This document shows, in pieces, positions 1 to 5,823 of a stretch of 11,028 nt of DNA. The position numbers and the translations under genes are program-made. The stretch's first letter is position 1; each line of letters starts with the position of its first letter. Source of the DNA: an uncultured Flavobacteriaceae bacterium (GTDB taxonomy: Bacteria; Bacteroidota; Bacteroidia; Flavobacteriales; Flavobacteriaceae); assembly GCA_913044085.1 (NCBI GenBank), contig CAJWNW010000051.1, positions 1 to 11,028 on the forward strand, in the 5' to 3' direction. The notes beneath the pieces are model-generated. The model did not search any database and was not told where the DNA came from. It was given only the letters and a program-made list of their open reading frames with translations.

Positions 1-69
1 GAGTAGCTCAGGTTCTTTTTCGGAGTGTTGAACAACGTAATTGTCTAATTCATTGGAGATAAAGTGCAT
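1..69 (-). CDS. O-methyltransferase, N-terminal fragment (runs off the left edge)
   Basis: Only the first 23 codons are present. The ATG is at 69-67, and the peptide begins MHFISNELDNYVVQH and continues with SEKEPELL. From memory this matches the start of bacterial class I SAM-dependent O-methyltransferases of the caffeoyl-CoA/catechol type (MHFI..EL..YV..HS..EP.LL), which transfer a methyl group from SAM to an aromatic hydroxyl, usually with a divalent metal. The SAM-binding and metal sites lie outside the window, so substrate class cannot be checked. The start codon shares one base with the ACMSD stop (TAATG), so translation is probably coupled and the gene is the next member of the kyn operon. 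A vicinal hydroxy-aromatic intermediate such as 3-hydroxykynurenine or 3-hydroxyanthranilate is a conceivable substrate, but this is inference. Family assignment rests on a short stretch. Confidence 0.75.
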   Translation of the reverse strand, partial: MHFISNELDNYVVQHSEKEPELL

Positions 70-1151
70 TAATTCAATATTTTTTTGATCAATGCCTCTT
101 TTTTCTTTTGATCCTCACCAAATAACCAACGCATAACGTTGTCTTCCCATATTTCATCGTATTGCGTTTGATCAATGATGTTTTGTGATTTTGCAAGATC
201 CAATAATTTTCCTGGGTAGGAGGACTGTGCCTCACTTTCCATTTCACCCAAAGGGTAAGGGTCATCCAAGCCCATGATGATCTGATTACTACCTTGTCGC
301 TTTAGCATTAAATCAAACGAATCAGTATCGTGTACAAGGGTGTCAAAGTAAATATTTGGATGCCCAACTGCTTTTCGTGGATGTGTTTTCCCTTGAAATA
401 AATCAGGCCTCCCGTCAAAGCCTTGAATGCGTCGACCCAAATTCATTTGTGCCATTTGTCCGCCATGGGCAAAACAGGTTCTAATGTTTGGGTAGCGCTG
501 CTGCATTCCGTTGAGGGTGTAAAAATGATAGGCATCTCCACATTGTGCCAACATCCAAATAAGGTGAAAACGCCAAGAGGTATTTTCCAATTTAATCATT
601 TTATCGCCATCATAAGGATGAATTTCAATGGCCAAATTATAATGGTCAGCCAATTCAAAAATGGCATCGTTTTCACGATCAAAAACACTGCGCCATTGTC
701 CCACACTGTCCATAAAGTGGGTGGGTAAACATAACACCTTGAGTTCTAAATCTTCGACACAACGTTCAATTTCCCATAACGCTCCTTGTATAAATCCAGG
801 ATGGATTACAAAGCCGCAAGTAAATTTGGAAGCGTGGTTTTGTTGAATTTGGGCATTGAAATCATTTTGAAAACGCAAGGCTTTTTTCATCATCTCTAGT
901 CGCAAACCATTGCCATAGAGTTGAGACAGGTTGAGCACGACTGCGTGATCAATTTTATTGTCCTCCATCCATTCTAATTTTTCATTCAGAAAAAAACTAG
1001 AGTGTGTAACCGGTCGACTCCATCCTTTTTGAAGCATATGCTTGCGCTCATCATCCACCCAAAAGATTTCTTTTTCCTTCATGAACTGAGGAATCTCTTC
1101 TGGATATGGAAGTAAGTGAGAGTGGCCATTAATGCGAAGTTTTCTTTTCAT
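69..1151 (-). CDS. nbaD: 2-amino-3-carboxymuconate-6-semialdehyde decarboxylase (ACMSD)
   Basis: Zinc-dependent, non-oxidative decarboxylase of the amidohydrolase superfamily (TIM barrel). It converts ACMS, the unstable product of 3-hydroxyanthranilate dioxygenase, to 2-aminomuconate semialdehyde and so prevents spontaneous ring closure to quinolinate. The metal ligands expected from Pseudomonas ACMSD are visible and almost collinear: H10 and H12 (NGHSHLLP), H178 (EIHPY), H229 (FAHGG) and D296 (GLDDPYP). The protein has 360 residues, longer than the roughly 335 usual for the family; the extra length is mainly a charged C-terminal tail (EDQKKKEALIKKILN). The ATG at 1151 places the HxH motif at its normal distance from the N-terminus. 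It starts 9 bases after the dioxygenase stop codon, and its TAA overlaps the ATG of the next gene. Cytoplasmic; co-transcribed with the rest of the operon. Confidence 0.95.
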   Translation of the reverse strand: MKRKLRINGHSHLLPYPEEIPQFMKEKEIFWVDDERKHMLQKGWSRPVTHSSFFLNEKLEWMEDNKIDHAVVLNLSQLYGNGLRLEMMKKALRFQNDFNAQIQQNHASKFTCGFVIHPGFIQGALWEIERCVEDLELKVLCLPTHFMDSVGQWRSVFDRENDAIFELADHYNLAIEIHPYDGDKMIKLENTSWRFHLIWMLAQCGDAYHFYTLNGMQQRYPNIRTCFAHGGQMAQMNLGRRIQGFDGRPDLFQGKTHPRKAVGHPNIYFDTLVHDTDSFDLMLKRQGSNQIIMGLDDPYPLGEMESEAQSSYPGKLLDLAKSQNIIDQTQYDEIWEDNVMRWLFGEDQKKKEALIKKILN

Positions 1152-1160
1152 GAGTGCCTA

Positions 1161-1694
1161 TTATTCATTAAAGAATCTATTGTCAACTTCCATAATTTCA
1201 CCTGTCTTAGGGCAGGTTCTCAATGTTTCATTTGAATAAAATCTTTTGAAAACAGGAAGAAAATCCTTTTCGATGTTGGTTAAAGTAAAATATTCTTCAT
1301 AAAGCAATTCATTTGCAGTGTCTGAAAACCACAGTAAACCATCTTTTTGATCCTGTTTTCTTTTTCTTTCAATTACCAAGCCAATTGAACCTTCCGATCT
1401 GACTGGTGAGTGTGGTATTTTTGCTGGCAAAAGAAACATCTCTCCTGCTTTTATTGGAACCTCAACAAGCTTCCCATTTTGTTGTGTTTTTACAACAATA
1501 TCGCCTTCAATTTGATAAAAAAGTTCTTCTGTTTCATTGTAATGATAATCTTTTCTAGCATTTGGACCCGCAACAATCATCACAATATAATCCTCGGATT
1601 CGACATATAGATTTTTATTACCAACAGGAGGCTTTAATAAATGTCTGTTGTCATCAATCCATTTCTGTAAATTAAAAGGTTTTTTTATTTCCAT
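1161..1694 (-). CDS. nbaC: 3-hydroxyanthranilate 3,4-dioxygenase
   Basis: Cupin-fold, Fe(II)-dependent extradiol dioxygenase that opens 3-hydroxyanthranilate with O2 to give ACMS. All catalytic positions known from the Cupriavidus enzyme are visible: iron ligands H51, E57 and H95 (HYNETEE; PHSPVRS), substrate-binding R47 and R99, and E109 in VIERKR. The length of 177 residues is normal. Bacterial enzymes usually carry a second, structural metal site in the C-terminal region built from two CxxC motifs. Here the first is absent (LLWFSDTANELLYEE) and the second keeps only C161 (TCPKTGE), so this site has been lost, as in animal enzymes. The gene is also AT-rich: 142 G+C of 420 bases at 1201-1620 by hand count, against about 45% in three lines of kynU. 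It follows a 76-bp gap, the longest inside the operon. Activity is expected to be retained because the catalytic centre is complete. Confidence 0.95.
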   Translation of the reverse strand: MEIKKPFNLQKWIDDNRHLLKPPVGNKNLYVESEDYIVMIVAGPNARKDYHYNETEELFYQIEGDIVVKTQQNGKLVEVPIKAGEMFLLPAKIPHSPVRSEGSIGLVIERKRKQDQKDGLLWFSDTANELLYEEYFTLTNIEKDFLPVFKRFYSNETLRTCPKTGEIMEVDNRFFNE

Positions 1695-1770
1695 ATAATT
1701 TGTGGTGGTAATTTTTTAATATCTGTTATTTTTTATTCTTCTACAAGTTAAGAATTTTTAAAACATATAA
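1695..1770. other. AT-rich intergenic gap inside the kyn operon
   Basis: This 76-bp spacer lies between the SDR stop and the dioxygenase start. Other gaps in the operon are 40 bp or less. It is mostly A and T. I see no reading frame worth calling, no convincing hairpin with a T run, and no match to the Bacteroidota -7 motif TAnnTTTG on the minus strand. It may be a scar of insertion or replacement of the neighbouring dioxygenase gene, but nothing in it shows this directly. Confidence 0.6.
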
Positions 1771-2553
1771 TTATAAAGATTTTGTTCGACCACCATCCAC
1801 AGGGATGTTAACCCCGTTGATATAACTGGCCGCCTCAGACGCCAAAAACACAATGGCATTGGCAGTTTCTTGCGGTTTTGCAAAGCGTTTTGCAGGCGTA
1901 TAATTTTTCATCAAGTTTTTCATTTCTTCGAAAGAAGTATTGGTTTTTTTTGCTTTCACGTCAATAATCTCGTTCAAACGTTCTGTCTGAGTAAACCCTG
2001 GTAGAACGTTGTTGACAGTAATACCAAAGGCACCTAATTCAAAAGATAGTGTTTTACTCCAGTTTCCAACGGCATTGCGAATGGTATTGCTTACCCCGAG
2101 ACCTTCAATTGGTTCTTTAACTGAAGTTGAAATTACATTGATAATTCGCCCATAATTCTCTGCCTTCATAAAAGGAACCAATAACTGGGTTAGGACGTGA
2201 CTGCATTTCAGATGCATGGTAAAAGCGGATTCAAATTGTTCCAATGTTGCCTCTAAAATGGAGCCGCTTCTTGGCCCCCCTGTGTTGTTAATTAAAATAT
2301 GAAAACCTGAATTTTTATTTAAATAGTCTGAAACTTTAACTTTTAGTGCATCAACTTTAGAAAAATCTGCTATAATATAATCGTGATTTGCAGTCTTTGG
2401 TAGTTCTGATAATACATGTTCAAGCTTTGCTTGGTCTCTTGCTAAAAGAGTGACTTTTACACCCTCATTGGCAAGGGCCATGGCGGTAGCACGGCCAATG
2501 CCTTGGGTGCTACCACAAACAAGTGCCGCTTTGTTTTTTAAGTTTAGTTCCAT
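1771..2553 (-). CDS. Short-chain dehydrogenase/reductase (SDR) with altered catalytic residues
   Basis: Rossmann-fold oxidoreductase of 260 residues, annotated by resemblance as 3-oxoacyl-ACP-reductase-like. Visible SDR features are the glycine-rich nucleotide loop at 14-20 (GSTQGIG), D63 in IADFS, the NNTGG segment at 89-93 replacing NNAG, the ISTS strand with S142, the LPGFTQT segment at 184-190, and the C-terminal PVDGG. R39 after the second strand may favour NADP(H). The canonical YxxxK is missing: aligning the following helix by eye puts S155 and R159 where Tyr and Lys should be (GLGVSNTIRNAV). A subgroup of SDRs with this kind of change is known, with poorly defined chemistry. It starts 6 bp after the dehydrogenase stop, with leader ATAAAACAATATG, so it is clearly part of the kynurenine operon. 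No standard step of the 2-aminomuconate route needs an SDR. I infer an accessory reduction of a pathway intermediate; the substrate is unknown. Confidence 0.85.
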   Translation of the reverse strand: MELNLKNKAALVCGSTQGIGRATAMALANEGVKVTLLARDQAKLEHVLSELPKTANHDYIIADFSKVDALKVKVSDYLNKNSGFHILINNTGGPRSGSILEATLEQFESAFTMHLKCSHVLTQLLVPFMKAENYGRIINVISTSVKEPIEGLGVSNTIRNAVGNWSKTLSFELGAFGITVNNVLPGFTQTERLNEIIDVKAKKTNTSFEEMKNLMKNYTPAKRFAKPQETANAIVFLASEAASYINGVNIPVDGGRTKSL

Positions 2554-2564
2554 ATTGTTTTATT
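2551..2564 (-). promoter_or_regulatory. A-rich translation initiation leader, copy 1
   Basis: On the minus strand this reads AATAAAACAATATG and ends with the SDR start codon. It contains the TAA stop of the aldehyde dehydrogenase (2562-2560). The same 14 bases precede the RidA-family gene. There is no Shine-Dalgarno core; A-rich leaders of this type are typical translation starts in Bacteroidota. Confidence 0.45.
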
Positions 2565-4005
2565 CATAATTAATACATATGTTTTTTGCTTCGGTAAAAA
2601 AGCGTAGTACTTCAAAACCACCTTCACGTCCAATTCCGGAAGCTTTTACCCCCCCAAAAGGGGTGCGTAAATCCCGTTGCATCCAAGTATTTATCCAAAT
2701 AATTCCAGCTTCTAAGTGCTCAGAAAAATACATGCTTCGCTTTAAATTATTGGTCCAGACCGTGGCCGATAGACCATACTTTACATCATTGGCTATTTCC
2801 AACACTTTAGTAGCATTTTTAAAAGGCATTAGAGTAACCACAGGGCCGAAAATTTCTTCTTGATTTAGCAAGCAGTTATTAGATGAAACCTCAATAACAG
2901 TAGGCTCAAGGTAATACCCTTTTTCACCATTTTTAATCGAAACTTTTTGACCGCCATACAAAACAGTAGCCTCAGACTTGTTTGCAGCGGCAATATACCC
3001 CAATACCTTATCAAGATGAGCTTTGGATACCATGGCACCAATATCCGTCTCTTTTTCAGAAGGTAATCCAATCTTTAATTGGGATACTTTTTTTATAAAA
3101 TCTTTTTTAAATTTTTCATAAATATCAGCCTCTATAAAGATCCGACTGCCACACAAGCAGATTTGTCCCTGATTTGCGAAAGATGACTTTACCGTAGTGG
3201 TAAGCATTTTATCATAATCGCAATCAGCAAAAATAATATTGGGGTTTTTTCCGCCCAATTCCAATGATAATTTTTTAAACATTGGCGCGGCAGTTTTTGC
3301 AATATGCGCCCCTGTTTCACTGCCTCCAGTGAATGAGATAGCCTTTATCTCTGGATGTTCTACAATGGCCTGACCTGTACTTTTTCCCAATCCATGAACG
3401 ATATTTAGAACCCCCTTTGGGAGTCCTGCTTTGTTGCAAATGTCCGCCAATAGAAAGGCGGTATAGGGAGTGACTTCACTGGGTTTAGCAACCACACAAT
3501 TTCCTGCGGCTAGTGCTGGAGCTATTTTCCAAGTAAATAAGTACAGTGGTAAGTTCCAAGGAGATATACAGCCGACTACTCCAAGAGGTTGGCGCAGTGT
3601 ATAATTAATGGTTTTATCTGAGATTTGCTCATGACTTTCGCTGTAGAATTGTGTAACTGCTTGGCTAAAAAATTTAAAATTATAGGCAGCTCTAGGGATG
3701 TCAATTGCTCTTGCTAAGCTAATTGGCTTGCCATTATCCATGCTTTCAGCGGCAGCCAATATTTCCATTTGATCTTCAATCAACTCAGCTATTTTGGCCA
3801 AAATAACACTCCGTTGATCCACAGAGGTTTTAGACCAACTGTGAAATGCTTTTTCAGCAGCCAGATAAGCCTGATGTACGTCTTGAGTATTGGAATTGGG
3901 GAGTTTTGCATAAATTTCACCATTACTAGGATTAATGACTTCCAGCCAATCTTTTGTCAAAGGCTCATAGTAGCTCCCATTGATAAAATTTTTTATGCTA
4001 ATCAT
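2560..4005 (-). CDS. nbaE: 2-aminomuconate 6-semialdehyde dehydrogenase
   Basis: NAD-dependent aldehyde dehydrogenase of 481 residues that oxidises 2-aminomuconate 6-semialdehyde to 2-aminomuconate, competing with its cyclisation to picolinate. The ALDH landmarks are all present: oxyanion Asn N151 (SPWNLP), the KPSEVTP cofactor segment at 174-180, FTGGSETG at 225-232, general base E249 (LELGGKNPN), and catalytic C283 in GQICLCGSR. EIFGPV (384-389) and PFGGVKASGIGREGG (449-463) complete the fold. R105 and R444 or R447 are candidates for the two arginines that hold the substrate carboxylates in the Pseudomonas enzyme. Sequence alone would also allow a 2-hydroxymuconate semialdehyde or betaine-aldehyde type enzyme, but position between the deaminase and the other kynurenine genes settles the assignment. 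The ATG overlaps the TGA of the upstream RidA gene (ATGA), indicating coupled translation. Confidence 0.93.
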   Translation of the reverse strand: MISIKNFINGSYYEPLTKDWLEVINPSNGEIYAKLPNSNTQDVHQAYLAAEKAFHSWSKTSVDQRSVILAKIAELIEDQMEILAAAESMDNGKPISLARAIDIPRAAYNFKFFSQAVTQFYSESHEQISDKTINYTLRQPLGVVGCISPWNLPLYLFTWKIAPALAAGNCVVAKPSEVTPYTAFLLADICNKAGLPKGVLNIVHGLGKSTGQAIVEHPEIKAISFTGGSETGAHIAKTAAPMFKKLSLELGGKNPNIIFADCDYDKMLTTTVKSSFANQGQICLCGSRIFIEADIYEKFKKDFIKKVSQLKIGLPSEKETDIGAMVSKAHLDKVLGYIAAANKSEATVLYGGQKVSIKNGEKGYYLEPTVIEVSSNNCLLNQEEIFGPVVTLMPFKNATKVLEIANDVKYGLSATVWTNNLKRSMYFSEHLEAGIIWINTWMQRDLRTPFGGVKASGIGREGGFEVLRFFTEAKNICINYE

Positions 4006-4406
4006 CCTAATTTTTTATATGCAATAACTTTTATTTCGATACCCAAGTCTGGATGCGGTAATTGGTGGACAGCTAAAGTGGTTCTTGTTGGACCGTCTTG
4101 GGGATTAAAGAATTCTGCGTAGGCAGAGTTATAGGCTGCAAAATCATTCATGTTGACCAAAAATGAAGTCACATCTACCACATCTTTTAATGTGGCACCT
4201 TCACTGGCTAAATTTTCAGCAATATTTTTTAGTACTTCTCTTGTTTGTACCGCTACATCAATTTTTTTTGTTCCCATAGCGTCTATTGCTTCAACTCCAG
4301 CAATGCTATTATCAGCGCGTCTAGAGCTTGTTCCTGAAACAAATATAAAATCTCCCACGCGTTTTGTGTGTGGGTAAGCGCCTCTAGGGGTTACTTTTTT
4401 ACTCAT
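4002..4406 (-). CDS. nbaF: 2-aminomuconate deaminase, RidA/YjgF family
   Basis: A 134-residue protein of the RidA (YjgF/YER057c) fold, normally a trimer with active sites at subunit interfaces. In this setting it should hydrolyse 2-aminomuconate to 4-oxalocrotonate and ammonia. The family arginine that binds the substrate carboxylate is R108 in GPTRTTL, followed by the VHQLPHPDLGIEIKVIAY strand. The SGTSSRRADNSIAG segment replaces the SGQ... segment of general RidA enamine deaminases, and the N-terminal RGAYPHTKRVGDFIFVSG is typical of the deaminase subgroup. A general RidA housekeeping role cannot be ruled out from sequence alone, but the 4-bp overlap with the semialdehyde dehydrogenase (the next step back in the pathway) argues strongly for the specific role. 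It begins 40 bp after kmo, with the leader ATAAAACAATATG. Confidence 0.92.
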   Translation of the reverse strand: MSKKVTPRGAYPHTKRVGDFIFVSGTSSRRADNSIAGVEAIDAMGTKKIDVAVQTREVLKNIAENLASEGATLKDVVDVTSFLVNMNDFAAYNSAYAEFFNPQDGPTRTTLAVHQLPHPDLGIEIKVIAYKKLG

Positions 4407-4417
4407 ATTGTTTTATT
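4404..4417 (-). promoter_or_regulatory. A-rich translation initiation leader, copy 2
   Basis: Minus-strand AATAAAACAATATG ending in the start codon of the RidA-family gene. It is identical over 14 bases to the leader of the SDR gene at 2551-2564. It marks the start chosen here; no Shine-Dalgarno sequence is present. Confidence 0.45.
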
Positions 4418-4446
4418 TATATCTCATTTAAGCGTCTTTTGATATG

Positions 4447-5823
4447 TTAACGCTTTAATATTGAATAGGTTTCTGCTTTGATTTTTTCGTGGAGCTCCAC
4501 AATGGGTAGTTCCAAATCTAGTTGTTTTTTTTCAATCATCTCTAATATGGCTTTATCCTGTGCCCGCCCAAGCAACATGGCTTGGTTGTATCCCATATCT
4601 TCTCTAAAAGTCACCATTGAATATTTTGAAAAATAGGTGTTTGGCAAGGCCGTTTCAAGGGCCATTTCTAAAGTTCTTTTTTGCTGAAAAACGGGGTTGG
4701 CAACATGATCTTTCATTTCATGAAAATTATCAATAGCCAAATCTGCGATTCCATCTGTGTCCTTTTTTCGCTTTTGCTGAAAACTTATAAAGGTCGCTTC
4801 CCAATTGCCTTTATGGGCTTCCAAAGCCGCATCAAATTCAAAGACATCTTCAAAAGAGGCATTCATACCTTGGCCATAAAAGGGGACAATGGCATGTGCC
4901 GCATCACCTAAAATTAAATTTTTCCCTTGATATTGCCAAGGAAAACATTTAATGGTTCCAAGTGGTGCCGTTGGATTTTTAAAAAATTCGGTGGTTAAAT
5001 CGGGCATAAGCTCAAGCGTGTCTGGGAATTCTTTTGAAAAGAAGTTTTGTACTTTCTCCGCGGAATCTAAATTGTTGAAATTATATGTACCACCTTCATA
5101 GGCCAAAAACAGTGTGACTGTAAAACTTCCATCCAAATTGGGAAGCGCAATTATCATATAGTCGCCTCTTGGCCATATATGCAAGGCGTTTTTTTCGGTT
5201 TTATATCCGCCTCCTTTTGTTGCTGGAATGGTCAATTCTTTATAGCCATGTGTAAGGAAGTTTTGTGAAAAACTGAATAAAAACTTACGCTTGGATAAAT
5301 AACTTTTCCTGAGTATTGATCCGGCGCCATCGGTACCAAAGATGCGGTTTGCTGCACAATCCAAGGCCCTTCCATTTTTACTGTTTTTAAAGCGCGCAAT
5401 GTTGTTTTCGAAATCTACAGCATCGCATTTTTGATGAAATTCAAAGCTTACATTTTCAAGGGCTTCGGCTTCATCAATGAGCAGCGCGGTAAGCAATTCT
5501 CTGGATATTGAATTGATGTATTCGTCATCGCGACCGCTGTACTTTGACAGTTTTGTGTTGCCCATTTTATCATGTAGCATGCGTCCGTGCATTGGGATGC
5601 ATAGACTTTTTACTTTGTTCTCCAGGCCTACCATTTTCAGGGCTTTTATACCGCGATTGGACAGGGCTAAATTAATGGAGCGTCCTGCACTTATGTTTTC
5701 TTTTCGCAAGTCTGAACGTCTTTCCATTACCCTCACATTATATCCCCTCTGTCCAAGGCGCAAGGCCAGTAAAGATCCGCATAGACCCGCCCCTATAATA
5801 AGTATATTTTCTTCAGTTTTCAA
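4447..5823 (-). CDS. kmo: Kynurenine 3-monooxygenase
   Basis: FAD-dependent aromatic hydroxylase that uses NADPH and O2 to convert kynurenine to 3-hydroxykynurenine. At 458 residues it matches the bacterial family (the Pseudomonas enzyme is about 460). Visible features are the N-terminal FAD motif IIGAGLCGSLLALRLG with G11, G13 and G16 and E34 closing the fold; GRSINLALSNRG at 47-58; R81 and Y95 in the expected substrate-binding region; and the second FAD motif LGDAAHAIVPFYGQGMN at 305-321 with D307. No C-terminal membrane helix is seen, unlike the mitochondrial enzyme. The start is a TTG at 5823-5821 that overlaps the kynU stop as TTGA. No ATG lies near this position, and this start gives the normal short N-terminus before the FAD motif, so I accept TTG with translation by re-initiation after kynU. 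Confidence 0.95.
   Translation of the reverse strand: MKTEENILIIGAGLCGSLLALRLGQRGYNVRVMERRSDLRKENISAGRSINLALSNRGIKALKMVGLENKVKSLCIPMHGRMLHDKMGNTKLSKYSGRDDEYINSISRELLTALLIDEAEALENVSFEFHQKCDAVDFENNIARFKNSKNGRALDCAANRIFGTDGAGSILRKSYLSKRKFLFSFSQNFLTHGYKELTIPATKGGGYKTEKNALHIWPRGDYMIIALPNLDGSFTVTLFLAYEGGTYNFNNLDSAEKVQNFFSKEFPDTLELMPDLTTEFFKNPTAPLGTIKCFPWQYQGKNLILGDAAHAIVPFYGQGMNASFEDVFEFDAALEAHKGNWEATFISFQQKRKKDTDGIADLAIDNFHEMKDHVANPVFQQKRTLEMALETALPNTYFSKYSMVTFREDMGYNQAMLLGRAQDKAILEMIEKKQLDLELPIVELHEKIKAETYSILKR

Noticed and set aside
423..846. Plus-strand open frames opposite ACMSD
   Set aside because: They are antisense to a well-conserved gene with all metal ligands, have no recognisable domain, and overlap each other in different frames.
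1695..1770. A small gene or internal promoter before the dioxygenase
   Set aside because: No credible reading frame and no match to TAnnTTTG on the minus strand in this 76-bp gap.
3769..4377. Plus-strand open frames opposite the dehydrogenase and deaminase genes
   Set aside because: Low-complexity antisense translations without motifs; the minus-strand genes explain the region fully.
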